Below are positions 45,673-58,023 of a stretch of 64,000 nt of DNA, piece after piece. A program made the position numbers and the translations under genes. The stretch spans positions 5,494,958 through 5,558,957 of the forward strand of contig CALNVZ010000649.1 of NCBI GenBank assembly GCA_940671915.1. The letters are read 5' to 3'. Position 1 is the first letter of the stretch; the number at the start of each line of letters is the position of its first letter. Source of the stretch: Paracentrotus lividus (taxonomy: Eukaryota; Echinodermata; Echinoidea; Camarodonta; Echinidae). The notes under the pieces were generated by a model. It searched no databases. It saw only the letters and a program-made list of their open reading frames with translations, and was not told the origin of the DNA.

Positions 45673-47042
45673 GGACGTTGCACAGTTATGTTTTTGCGCA
45701 TCTTGACCGCGCATCCTGGGCGCGCATTATTTACTACGTCACAATGGAAAAATATACAGCGCTCATGGGCGATCCAGCGTTCAAAGAGTTAAAAGAAATA
45801 TGTTATTTATTCCTCCTTTTTGTTCATTATTTAACTACTTGCAGAGATATGTAAAGCATTTATGTTGGTGCATGTTCGTGTTATTCTAGAGATTGCGATG
45901 GATATGAAATGAATTGTAAATGTTTGGGAGCAGGATTTTGAACAAGTCGAAAATTAGATACAGTTTTCACATTTTTGAGTATTTTTGGCACGTTTCGGTG
46001 GTTTTCAAGTCGACTCGCCACTATTACAGCGCCGATATTTTGAAAACGAGCACATGGACCCCCATTTTTTAATGTTCCTACTCTTTTTGTTTATATTCCT
46101 CTACAACTTGGCAAATTTTGATGAAATTGACATGGATTTTGAATGTTCGAGAGCATGATTTTGCATCAAGTGTAATATAGTTTGGATTCTCAGACTTGTT
46201 TGACGTTTTCGGCGCGTTTTTGTGGTTTTCAAGCCAATTCTCAACTATTTGGGCTCCGATAGCTTAAAAACCAGCACATGGACCCCCTTTTTTAATGTTT
46301 CTACCCATTGAGTATGATTTCCTCTACAACTTTGCAAATTTTTATGAAAATGACATGGATTTTGAATATTTGGGAGCATAATTTTGGATCAAGTGTAATT
46401 TAGAGTGGATTTTCGCGCTTTTGGACGTTTTCGGCACGTTTTTGTGACTTTTCAAGCCGATTTGCGAGTATTCGGGCACCAATAGTTCGAAAACGAGCAC
46501 ATGGACCCCACTTTTTTAAAGTTTCTACATATTTATGATGAATCCCTCTACAACTTTGCAAAATTTGATGAGACTGTCATGGTTTTTAAAAAAAGTGCAC
46601 CTTAAACTATACTTTTTTATTTTCTTGTAGATTCCAAGCCTCTAAGATATGGTTTTTGCCATTTTACGCACCATTTTTGCCACATGAGGGCGCTGCTGGC
46701 TCGAAAATAAGTACAAATGTGCCAGTTTAAACAATGTCCCCATCTTGAGTATAAACTTCGTAACAAATCGCGAAGGTTTGATAAAGTTTGATACGGTTTT
46801 GACAAAGTAATGATGATTTTAACTTGTTTGTTGCAATCGCGAGGTCTAATAGAGGCCAATTTCTTAAATTATGCGTATTTTACATGCCATCCAAATATGG
46901 CAACTTCAAAGTCCCGTAGCAAAAAATCAAGCACATGAACCTATATTATTTTTTTTCATTTTTGGCATACATAGATACCAAAGTAACTCTGTGCAAACTT
47001 TGGTGAAAATGACATGGAATTTGTTTCAACTGTGCAACGTCC
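45673..47042. mobile_element. TTAA-flanked element with internal ~220-bp tandem repeats, 1,370 bp
   Basis: GGACGTTGCACAG on the left and CTGTGCAACGTCC on the right are perfect 13-base inverted ends, each next to TTAA (45669-45672, 47043-47046), as in piggyBac-type insertions. Most of the interior is a diverged tandem repeat: GAGCACATGGACCC blocks near 46048, 46278 and 46497, with worn versions near 46708 and 46931, and CTACAACTT(T/G)GCAAATTTTGATGA plus TTTTCGGCGCGTTTTTGTGG-like blocks between them. Period 210-235 bp, five or six units from about 45845. No transposase frame, so it is non-autonomous. Confidence 0.75.
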
Positions 47043-47046
47043 TTAA

Positions 47047-49504
47047 ATACAAGCTTGGCCAGCTGAGACTGTCCCTTTAACTTGTCTAAGACTTTCCATT
47101 GGTTTTGACTTCTCAATTTTAAATCAGGCACCTACTTGCATGTGCCCTATAAATTTAAATCAACCCCCCCCCCTCATTAAAAAAAAAATAAAAAAATTAT
47201 GAACTAACTTCCCATTTAGCTTCACCTAAAGTACGGTATTAAGCTTAGTCCACTTTCTGTTCCCATGATGTTTTTGCAAAGTAGGCTAACCCCACCTTTA
47301 GAACTGGATTCTCTGGCCCTGCAAAATACTAGGGTTAGCCAGGCAATTGCGGTGCTAAGACTTAAAAGCCGGGGTTAAGAACTCTTTTTAGAGATTGAAG
47401 TTATACCCGGCTCACGCAAAAAGCGGTGCTGGGATTCACAGGCGCCATGGCAGCAACTGTTTCCCAATCAGAGTTATAAGCAGCAAAATGTCTATGGGAA
47501 AAGCCGGGATTAGCGAACTTTGTGTGAGAACAGCATGTATTTCCTTTAAAGAAAATAGAAATAAATAGTTTAGGAATAAGGAGAGTATGGGGTTAAGAAA
47601 CCAACATGAGAAAAGGGTAAGATTATGAATGTTGAGATCCAGCATCTGCGGAATAAGAAAGACTGCTGTCCTTGCAAAGTGCGCATTTCACAATGCAGGA
47701 TGTCATTCGAAAGACATCAAATTAAAAAAAAAAGAAGAAAAATCCTTCTTCTGGACAAAAACACATCCTGTTTTGAGGAAGTTCCTATTTCTCTTTAATC
47801 AGTAGCTAAAATGAATATCATAGAATTATCGCATCTATTAACTTCGAGCCTTTCACTATCAACAAATGCCAATTCTGATTAGGATCGTTTTGACTCCAGG
47901 GACTGTTACGATCTTCGCGCGGAAGCCGAAAGTTATTGGTCAACAATTTTCGAAAGATTTTTGATATAGATTGCCCACTTCATGATAGTCATTATCACGC
48001 AATCCATGTGATCTCTGCTTTCCCACCACCCCCTCAAAAGTAGAATATTCCTAAAGTTTTTGATCTACAAAATAGATCATGACATCTCTCTGTGATATTG
48101 TTTTTAAAATCTCCCCAGCTGCTTTAGTGAGCTGATAATCATTGCTCTTGAATTTTATCAGTAGCAAAATTGTTGGTAACAGAATCTTGTAAACAGCAGC
48201 TGTTAGATTGAGTCATAATTTGAGATTGAAAGATGAGAAAATGGTTCAATTAAGCATTTTACACTAAGATGTGAAAATTATCCATTGAAGTAATCTTAGT
48301 TGAAGGAAATTAAGCTATTAACAAACATTGGCTTTTATTCAACCAATGTCATTATCATGAAGGGTATATTAAACAAGTTTATGATTTCAAAAGTGTGGAA
48401 CTGACATAGTTTAGCATCTGGAAATTCATATTTTGTGCGTGAAAACTGGTCAGATTGACAGTGGTTAAGTATTTTAGCAAGATTTCTCAAAGTTTATCAA
48501 AGAGTCTATTGTTAAAATAGAAATGTGAATGACCTCTTTTTGTTTGGTTCTCTCCTCCCATTTATCTTATGATATCTCTCTGTTTCTCTCTCCCTCTATG
48601 TTTCGTCTTATCTCTTCCGCTCCTTTTCTCTTTTCTTGTCCCGCTCTCCCCTCTTTATCTTCCTTTGTGCATATGTAATAATATAGACAGGTCTCTATGT
48701 CAATCTATATGTCTTTTTTATCTCTTGCTCTGTCTCACTTGAAACATGCTTTGATGGCCACATCTCACTGTCTTCATGACGACGATGAACGTGGTGAAGC
48801 GATTGTGGTAGGGTTAAGGGGGCCACTAGAGCCCATTTAAAAACCCACTTTGGATAGTCCTTTGGTCTATGATTACACATAAACACATATCCGTGAGATA
48901 TAGAAATATAATTCCTAGTCTTGATCTCAATGGGAGAGGGTAAAAGTGTTGACAGGTTAAAGATTCAAATCAATGTAGGCTATGACTAAAGCACAACCCT
49001 AAAATCCAATTTCCTTGGACATGTTCTTTCGTTACTCCTTCTGCTTGCTGATATCTTTCAATACCATAGGGGGTTTGTTCAATATGCAAAGTTGCAGTTG
49101 AAGAAGCACAATTCTTTGCCTGTTTTTAAAGAAGATCAATTCTGAACCAATATAAAGAATATTGTACAAATAGTTATCATGAACAACATGGTGTTCACAT
49201 TGAAAAACATTTATCCGAAATGATATTAAAAAATTACATTGGAATTTGTGTAATGTATGCGTACATTTATATCATGAAATTGCGAAGATGCTTTTTAGCC
49301 CTATTTTTGAGCCCCGCCCAATTATACTATTGTAGTTTCACATACATTTACATCAATGCGTTATGGAGACCCCTAATGCGATCCATGTTGAGATCCTGTC
49401 CGAACCACTACCCAGAACCAACTTTCATTGAAAGATCATTTTTTTTACACATCATATGGTTTGTAAATGTAAGCATTTATACTCAATGCAAGGAGATACA
49501 CGTA
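47047..49504. other. Non-coding stretch; possible worn element at 47230-47530
   Basis: A C-run at 47165-47174 is followed by an A-run. The segment 47230-47530 is GC-richer, with opposed GGGGTTAAGAACTC and GCTAACCCCACC words that suggest a decayed inverted-repeat element, but its ends were not resolved. The remainder to 49504 is unique AT-rich DNA with a small CT patch at about 48545-48660. No exon seen. Confidence 0.35.
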
Positions 49505-49968
49505 GGTAAATTGTGATTTGGTCTAAACCCACTTTGACCAATGTCAATTTGGTCTCATCCCACATGGTCTAATTCCATTTCGTCTACAACCAATTTGTCT
49601 AATTAACTTTTGGTCTAAGTACCTCTTTGCCTATTTACCATTTCGTCTAATTCCCAATTTCGCTCATGTCCAGTATGTCTAATGCCCACTTGGTCTATGA
49701 CCACTTTTTCAATTCCAGTAAGAAACTGGTATAGGACAAAAATGCAATTAGGCCATTTGGCTATTAGATGAATTGGCAATTTAACTAAATGGTCATTAGA
49801 CCTAGTGAGAATTAGACCAAGTATATATTACACCAAGTATGTATTACACCAATTGTACATTAGACCAAATTGTTAGTAGACCAAATGGGTTTAGCCCATG
49901 TGGTACTAGACAAACAGAGAATTAGACCAACTGCTGTTAGTCCAAGTGGATATAAACCAGGAGATAAT
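49505..49968 (-). repeat. TTGGTCTAA foldback repeat, copy 3 (inverted)
   Basis: In this orientation it begins GTAAATTGTGATTTGGTCTA and ends CCAACTGCTGTTAGTCCAAG, TGGATATA, the complement of the start of copy 1. The longest copy (about 464 bp). The presence of an inverted copy with the same two ends argues for a mobile unit. Confidence 0.82.
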
Positions 49969-51023
49969 ACCTCCTTAGTATGAGTGTCTTTTGTGTGAAG
50001 TCCATTATAAATCAGTCGCGAGGCGTTATAACTCATCAGGACCTCTGCAATTGTCTTAATTATCTTGTAAGTTGTAATGAGATTCTGTTTTTGTCACACC
50101 CTTCTCTCACATTAGTTAAATCAATACCTCATGCACTCACCCAGTTCACCTCATTTGTGATTAGACACTATATAGAAGAATTTCATTTGGGGTAAAATCA
50201 ATATAAAACAAAATAAATACGCATTCCAAAGAAAAACATTTGAAGTAAAAGTTGAAGTTATTATTATTTTTTAAATAATACTCAGCGTAATGAGCATTAG
50301 ACCATACAAATGGTAGACAAATTTATTAGACTGAATATTTATCTGACCAAATGACTGTTCCACCCCTTTGTAACCTCCGAGTTGACTATTATTGCATTCC
50401 AGTAAAGAAACTAAATCATCGCATTTGGATAAAGCTGTTTACTTTGTTTAATAATTTTCTATATTTCTTCAATTACTTGATGAGTGACATTGCATTTTCA
50501 AGAACTATGTTTAAGAAGGGTAATGACACATTATAATTGGATGGAAGTACTTCAGGTTGTTTTCAATTAAAAGGATGGTTAGGAGAAAGGAAACAAACAA
50601 TTTTCAAAGTACAGTAACATTTCCCCCAAGTTGCCAATTTGAATTTGCCGTCAGATGTATGTAAGTGGACTTGAAGGAATGGAGTATTGTTTTGTAAGGC
50701 ACTATTCCTGAAAGTCTTTAGTGATATAATTTCCTACAGAAACTGTTTTAAGAGGGTTGAAGACCGTTAAGTATGAATTAACAAAATTTTAAATCATTCA
50801 TTGAATTAGCTTATTAATGATTATGTGATATATGTGTATGTACTAAATAAGTTATTTGAAAGATAATTGAATAAAAACTATAAATAGACATGGATTCTTG
50901 AAATGTGAAATAATGAACGGAACAGATTTATATCTTTAATGACTAATATTGAAACGAAGAATGCACTTAATAGATGTCATGTGTTGACATGTCTTAACTT
51001 TTAGTTTACAGAGAATAAAATAC
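49969..51023. other. Non-coding stretch with one small foldback fragment
   Basis: AT-rich DNA. A 70-base fragment at 50283-50352 (ATTAGACCATACAAATGGTA, TTAGACTGAATATT) belongs to the TTGGTCTAA family. Nothing else recognised. Confidence 0.45.
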
Positions 51024-51030
51024 TTTTTAA

Positions 51031-51165
51031 CAGTGGCGGATCCAGGATTTCAGGATGGGGGGGGGAGGGCACCACTGAAATTGTCTGATTTAACATGTAT
51101 AGTCAATAGTGGTGTTTGAATTGTGAGGGTGTGCACGTCCCTGTGCCCCGCCTGGATCCCCACAG
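51031..51165. mobile_element. hAT-like MITE (CAGTGGCGGATCC ends), 135 bp
   Basis: The left end CAGTGGCGGATCCAGGATTT pairs with the right end (complement CTGTGGGGATCCAGG). A direct 7-base flank TTTTTAA stands on both sides (51024-51030, 51166-51172), close to the 8-base target duplication of hAT elements. Same family as 14856-15017. Confidence 0.75.
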
Positions 51166-51714
51166 TTTTTAAGGACAGAAATATCAAAGCATTTCCTTAA
51201 TGAGAAACTCAGATTAATATGAAAGTAAAGTTAGTTAACGGATTTTCACTGTTTTGTACCTTTGGAAGGTTCTTTAACTTTTGTTAATCATCTCTGTTAT
51301 TTTGTTGCTTCATGATCCCGTATTGTATTTACAAGATGCTGGCTTAACTCCAATTCGTTTCATCATATTTGCATATGGCTTCCCTTATTTCAGAATGTAT
51401 TACTCTTGGAATATATACCAAAGTTAAAAAATTCAAGATCAGGAGCATGGAAAAATGCAGGAAAGTGCATTGTTTTGGTGTTGTACCACAAGAATACACA
51501 TAGTCTATACTAATATCGGATAGGTTTACTAAACGACCAGGGGGGCAGGTTGATTCAACTCCCCCCCCCCCGGCATTCTCTGTGAGCTCATTCGCCCCAT
51601 GCAATTTGTTGACCACGGCCCTCACTGACTTATTTTTTTTAAGTCTCTCACATTTCTTTGAAACCATTTTCACAGAAATCAGTATTTGACGCCTGCAACA
51701 TGATATTATCACTC

Positions 51715-52560
51715 CCGACGATAGTCTCGCGGAGGCATTATGTTTTCAGGTTGTCCGTCCGTACGTACGTCCGTCGTCCGTTCCCACTTTCGTTCTCACG
51801 ATAACTAAGAACCGTTTGACGGATGATCATCATTCTTCGGTACGTGTGTGCATACTGAGGGTGACAATGATCTGATTAGATTTTGGCGGTCACAAGGTCA
51901 AGGTCAAAGGTCACAGAGGTCAATAAATGGGTGAAAATAGCTCGTTCTCACAATAACTCAGGAATTGTTTCACTTATCATCTTTACTTGGTACATGTGTG
52001 CATACTGAGGTGACAATGATCTGTTATTTTGAGTGGTTCACAAGGTCAAAAGTCAAGGTCACAGAGGGTCAATAAATAGGTGAAAATAGCTTGTTCTCAT
52101 TATAACTCCAAGAACCGTTTAGACGATTATCTCATTCTTGGTTCATGTGTGCATACTGAGGTGACAATGATCTGATTAGATTTTGGGGTACCAGTTAAGG
52201 TCACAGAGGTCTAAAAATAGGTGAAAATAGCTAATTCTCCACATAACTCAACCGTTTTTACTAAATCCATTTTATTATTTAGTACCCTTGTGCATACTGG
52301 TGTCGGCAAGTGGATCAGAAGAAGATTTGGGTTCACAAGGTCCAAATTTCGGTCCAGATCAAATAGGTTTTAAAAGCTTGTTCTTTTGTATAGACTCAAC
52401 AACCAGTTGACAGATCATCTTTCATACTTGGTACATGTGTGCGTACTAGGGTGACAATTATCTTTAGATTTTGTGGTTTTGTGATTTTGTGAATGGTTCA
52501 TATATTCTGATCTGGCAATGGCGGAGGCATATATTTCGACCGGTGCTCGCTGGTCGAAAG
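51715..52560. repeat. ~160-bp minisatellite with AGGTCA half-sites
   Basis: About five diverged units hold CTCACNATAACT, AACCGTTTGAC, TTGGTACATGTGTGCATACT, GAGGTGACAATGATCTG, CAAGGTCA, AGGTCACAGAGG and GTGAAAATAGCT. The array opens with GTCTCGCGGAGGCATTATG and a GTCCGTCCGTACGTACGTCC run, and closes with GCGGAGGCATATAT and CGACCGGTGCTCGCTGGTCG. Unit 1 contains four AGGTCA motifs within 28 bases. Confidence 0.82.
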
Positions 52561-53224
52561 GAATTCATTCTAATTTTTTTTTTTAATATCCATGAGACCG
52601 AAAACGGCTCAATGATGTGATTTCGTGTACAAAGTCTTTACAAATGAAGTTTTCTCACCTCATTCAAAAACACATGTTTATTTATATTTTCATGAGCCAA
52701 AAATAATTTGTTTAGCATAATTATGCTTCAAACCGACACAGTTTTGCTTGCCGTTTCGTAGTTAGTGCAGTATGGTTGGAAATTTTTTAGCACAAGTCTT
52801 TCCCTGTCATTACGTTATTTAACAATATTTTAATATGACGTTCCATGTTCTCTTATTTATGTAACTACAATATTAAAATTTTGCACATTTGAAACTTGAG
52901 TTAAGTGTGGAAACGGCCTATACCACAATCAGACATTGGCTTTAAACAGCCCAAATGTGCTGAAAATTGCGGAAGATAAAATTGCATTAGTGGCGAGATT
53001 TGACATTTGTAGGAAATGTTAGGCAAGTGGGAAGGGGCCTGTTATTCCTGTCTGTGATGATAACGGTCTTGAAGCGGATAATTCTGGGAAGTTTTGTAAT
53101 TTAATGAAGTGTGTCGTATAATCAAAAGGTTAAATCATCATTTATATGCAATTTCTTTGTAAGCGAAGGGAATGCCTAATGTAACATGGCATAAGATATT
53201 CCTACATTTAACAAAAAACTTCTC
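52561..53224. other. Non-coding stretch, nothing recognised
   Basis: AT-rich unique DNA between the minisatellite and a CT tract. Confidence 0.45.
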
Positions 53225-53229
53225 ATTCA

Positions 53230-53600
53230 GTAATGTGTTTGTCTCTTTGTGTTTTTCTCCCACTTTCCTCCCGTTCTCCTCATTGTTTTTTTCATATGTT
53301 TTTCTGTTTTCCCCCCACTTTTTGCATTCCATCTTGTTTACTTCTATTCTTTAATTCACCCCCTCTCTTCATTCCTCTCCTTCTCTCCTCCTCTCCTTTC
53401 TCTCCTCTCTTTGCTCTTGCTATTACGTCCCCGTTATATGTACTGCTTCTCTCTTCCTCTCCTCCCTCTCTTTAACTCTCTCTCTTCTTCTGCACCTACC
53501 CCCCCTCTCTCTCTCTCTCCGCCGCTAACCTCCCCCCTCTCTCTCTTCTCTTGCCGCCCTACCCCCCCCCCCTCGTCTCTCTCTCTCTCTCTCTCATTAT
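53230..53600. repeat. CT/CCT-rich microsatellite tract
   Basis: Pyrimidine-rich, with CTCTCTCTCTC and poly-C runs. Frames here are low-complexity Ser/Leu/Pro. Confidence 0.88.
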
Positions 53601-55255
53601 AGGTAGTTTTGGACACATACATGTGCTCGATCTATAAACTAATATTCAATAACAATATCACAATTTGAACTTAGTTCAAGTGAACTATTGACACAAGTCT
53701 TGTCCAAAGTTTCTTTGTTTGCTCTTCATTGTGTTTTCTCTATCATGCATTCAACCACGTAATGCTATTTTTTCCTATTTCAACTTAAATATGATCTAAA
53801 TGAGTCAACTAAAACCAGGAAATACAGACATGTATTTACAATACCAGCATGTTCTCGACAGCACAATAAATTCAATGAAATATTGGATTATAGGATGTTA
53901 TTCATGCTTTTAATACATTTTGCTGAGGAATTTCATGTTGTTTGCACAGTTTTGTAACCAGCTCCATTGACACAGATCATTTTGGATTTGAATATTTCTC
54001 CATGGATAATTGCCATTTTTAATTTCATTTGGAGTTCATGCAATCATCAGAAGAAGTTAAAAATGCTTTAAAAGTGGAATGTTTTAATCATTTTGGAAGG
54101 AGCTCTGAAAAGTATTTGGATCTTTCTGTACTGTTTTTTATGCGGTTAAATATCTTTGACATTTTTGGATTTAATGTTATCAAAGAGAAGATACATTAAT
54201 TGGACTATGCAGTTGGATTTCTATTATTTTGGATATAATCATTTTTGTCATTCAGGATTCATTTTAAATCCTTGTAATTTAGAGTGCATATGTATCTTCT
54301 TGTTGTTGTTGTTGGATTTGTTTTAATGGCCTGTATCGTTCATTTTTGCCACTTTTTTTCTTTTTTTTTTTGTTAAAGACTGTTCTGGATCTAGCCTTTT
54401 TCAGAGCCGCAACAACTTATTTTTCTTTTATGGGGAGTTCTGTTTGAAAGCCTGATTATATTTTACATACAAGTGATGTATGTTTTATTGTGTATGCATG
54501 TGTACAATAATTCATGTGTTCTGGATGCCTATTGAACAAGTGATCTTATGCTGCATTGATTCTTTTGTTGTTGTTTTTTTGTTCTTTTTTGTGCTACCAG
54601 ACCAAATTCAGAACTTAAAGATAATCTAGAGTAGTAGTCATGATTAAATAAATCAAAACATTCTTGTTCATACCAGAATCTCAAGCATAGGATATAAATA
54701 CTACACACCAAAGGACTTTACAGAAAATTGCAGATTTGATGAGAAAAGAGCAAATAAGCATAATTTCTGTAGCTGGCCGTCCCATCAAAGCAAATGCGTA
54801 ATTAACACGGCCACGTGGAAAGTCTACGGGTATATCATGTGCACGCGATTCGCACCGGATCTGTGTGTGTATGTTGTGCCATGACTTGTGGCGATACAGC
54901 AGTCCACTCAAAGTCTCAGTTTGATGGACTGTTTCGATATTTTCTCAATATTTCTTCTGAAATCATTATCAAAACGTGAATATAATCTTGTGTAGGCATA
55001 TGTATATAATGGATTAATGTGAGGACATATCTTACGGATGTATCTCAAATTATTTTGGCTGTAAGAACTCAAGCTTATTAGCTGCACTTTTGTATATTTT
55101 TCTCTGCTTCTGTGCCATCTTTGTTTTCTGCATCATGTTATTGAGGCTTGGCTCTATGGAAAGTGTATTGGTCTTGAGAAGTCAAGCCATATCAAAGAGT
55201 TTATAGATATTGATTAACATATGATATCTTACCAAGTCGGTAATTAAAGCCTGGT
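53601..55255. other. Non-coding stretch, nothing recognised
   Basis: AT-rich unique DNA. A somewhat GC-richer patch near 54770-54930 has no exon structure. Confidence 0.45.
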
Positions 55256-55257
55256 AG

Positions 55258-55412
55258 GTAAGTGCTCAGTCTTTGGGACGTACAGTTTTTAAGCCCTATC
55301 TGTGGGACTTGATTGTGAGGCTTAATCCCTCACCAAGGGGCACTAAGCCAAGGGGCACTTGGCTTTGAACCGTGGACCTCCTGGTTAAGAGACCACTGCC
55401 AAACCACTGGGT
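55258..55412 (-). mobile_element. Worn tRNA-like SINE fragment
   Basis: The minus strand holds GGAGGTCCACGGTTCAAAGC, a box B-like sequence, downstream of GTGGTTTGGCAGTGGTCTC, which could be a worn box A region. The rest (to 55258) has no clear tail. Tentative. Confidence 0.4.
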
Positions 55413-55477
55413 GTTAATGTCTCTTTTGATAGAGCATGTTTAGAGGGTACACCCTTTGGTATATATATATATCCAAT

Positions 55478-55907
55478 TGGTCTAATATCAGTTGGTCTAA
55501 TTCTCTGTCTAATACCACATGGGCTAAACCCATTTGGTCTGCTAACAGTTTGGTCTAGTTTGCAATTAGTCGAATACATAGTTGGTCTAATGACCACTTA
55601 ATCTAATTGTCAATTCGTCTAATGGCCAAATGGTCTAATTGCATTTTCATCTAATTCCCAAATGAATATTTGGCCTATTACCAGTTTGTTACTGGATTTG
55701 ACCAAGTGGTGATAGACGGAGTGGACAACAGACAAACTGGACTTTAGACAAAATGGGGATTAGACGAAATGTTAAATAGGCGAAGTGGTACTCAGACCAA
55801 AAGGTAATTAGACGAACTGGTTGTAGATGAAGTGGAAATAGACCATGTGGAATGAGACCAAATGGACATTAGTCAAAGTGGATTTAGACTGAATGGCAAT
55901 TTACCCA
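55478..55907 (+). repeat. TTGGTCTAA foldback repeat, copy 4
   Basis: Starts TATATCCAATTGGTCTAATA and ends TGAATGGCAATTTACC. The best-preserved alternation: TTGGTCTAA-type units to about 55680, then TTAGACNAA-type units. A short (TA)n lies just before it at 55461-55471. Confidence 0.85.
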
Positions 55908-57693
55908 TCCTATGTGTTGTTCTAACCAAATATGTCATCACTCTGAATCAGTGCTTAAGCATTTGTCATCAAACTTTTCAATTGGTCAATGGCTGTGTTA
56001 CAAATTTGATTTTGTCTCCCACTTAACTTTGATGCTGTACAGCTTAGAAAATCTCATCAGCCACAGACAGTATGTTCATACACAAGTAGTCTGATCCTGA
56101 AATGCTATAAAGGAAAAGAGGAAGATATAAGAAGAAACAAAAGAAGAAAAGGAAAAAGGAGAATCAGAAAATAAAGAAGGAAAATAATAAAAAGAAGGAG
56201 AAAATAAATCGTAAAGTTCGGCAATGAAAAATTATCTCAAAATAGGCAAAATAATAGGTGTAGAAGGATGTAACTACAATCATTCAACAAAAAACTGTAA
56301 CACCCTTATGCCTCTAAAGCATTATGTCTTTGTAACACCTAATATACATGTACGAGAAGGAGGGGGGGTAACAAATATACATGTACCTTGGGTATGGATT
56401 AAAGCCAAGGTGTAAGTTTACGGTAGTTTAATTTACACAATCTTTGTTTAATAGTTTAGATATTGTATGACGAGACTATGATCAACTCTGTTAGTCATCC
56501 AATATAACTGTCATCCTTGCTATTGACATTGCAGGGGAAACTCCACTTCCTATTTTAAGTAGGAAGCTTCTTTCATCCTCTCCCATCAAATTTTTATAAG
56601 GTGGGTTGCTAATACCAAGGAGATATCATAGTGACTGTAATATATCCGCGCTAATACCCACGGAATTCAAACTCATTTTAACAACATATCTATTTTCTTT
56701 CAAAAGGAATCTTAATATACTGAATGGCTTGAACGGAAGGGGCACCTTTTGATAGTAGACAAGGAAAGGAATTTCAGGAAAAGTGAAATGGAGTTTTGTT
56801 TTTGTGTGTTTTTTTTTTGCTCTGTTACAAAAGCCTAGATGCAATTTAACTATGTAAATAAGAATTTCAATTATTGCTACAAAATCAACATCCACACTTA
56901 TGGAGAAAGAGGAAGAAAAGGGATTGCAAAGATACAATGGGGGTAAATTTGACTAAAGTTACAAATTACCTTCCAAATGGCCGAAACACGTTCTTGTTTG
57001 TTATTCTAATAGCATTCTCAATCATTTTGCATAAGAACTGATCACCAGTCGTTCATAAGAAACACCACCAACGTCACATTGGTGTGACTTAGAGAATGGG
57101 TGCGAAGGGGGCCTTCTTTTCAATTGTAATACTATTGATGAAACACAATGTCTATTCAAGCATCTACTACCAAGTCCTTTATGCATGGTAACTTTTACAC
57201 TTGTAAAGAGAATTGTGGAGTCCCATGAAGTACGTTTCTATTGTCAGGGAACCCATGTGTAAACACTTAAAACTTTTGTAGATTTTAAAGGTATGCATCC
57301 TTAGATTTAAAAAAGAAGGAATTTTGAAGGTTTTTTGAAAGCCCTAAGAGAGTCAAAATCTTAATCTTCGGCTTAAACCCCACAATTGTCCCAAAGCCAA
57401 GTTTCAGACATCATGAGGAAATAGAACACATCTGGGTAGAACTTTTCTTAGCTAAATACCTGCTGAACCTTTTCGGATAGGCCTTAAAACTGTAGATTGT
57501 ACAAGTTGAAACTTATCAGGAAAGATGTAATTCCTTCATATTCCTTTTAAAACATTTTATATATCAACAGATATCATATAGGCTGTAATTTGAATGTAGG
57601 CCTACCGGTAGTAGCGTACTGAAATGAATGAAATCAGTCAATAGATAACTTTGTTCATGTAGGGAATCAGTTTTCAGTACCATAGTCCAGTAT
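55908..57693. other. Non-coding stretch with a worn foldback MITE
   Basis: A/G-rich patch at 56110-56200. Segment 56978-57075 (CATTCTCAATCATTTTGCAT, AAGAACTGATCACCAGTCGT) is a worn copy of the GTTTCACC-type MITE. No exon recognised. Confidence 0.45.
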
Positions 57694-57831
57694 CAGGACA
57701 ATTACCCCTCAACAATTCCCCCAGGACAACTACCCCCCCCCCTGAAATAGGGTTAGGATTAGGTGTAGAGTTAGAGGGTAGATTTTTGGTTGGGGTAGTT
57801 GTCCTGGGGTAATTGTTCTAGAACATCCTAG
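57694..57831. mobile_element. GGACAATTAC-type MITE, copy 3
   Basis: The left end CAGGACAATTACCCCTC and right end GTCCTGGGGTAATTGTTCTA are inverted repeats. The centre ATAGGGTTAGGATTAGGTGT and AGAGTTAGAGGGTAGATTTT match copies 1 and 2. The best-preserved copy. Confidence 0.7.
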
Positions 57832-58023
57832 TTCCTCAGCAAGAAATTGAATCTGTATAGGTCCCCTGTGTTATATAACAAAAAAAGTCCTTACTTGCTC
57901 ACAATCAGCAATTCAATCAATCAACTGTTATTGGCTGTAAGTTCCATGTAAGACCTGCTACGGTAAAAAACAAACAGCCAATCGACCGCTAGCAGTTGCC
58001 TCATTGTCAGAATATAGCCATTA

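Noticed and set aside
49505-55907. CRISPR-like array reading of the TTGGTCTAA repeats
   Set aside because: The setting is eukaryotic, units vary at most positions, spacers are not unique inserts, and the second half inverts the first.
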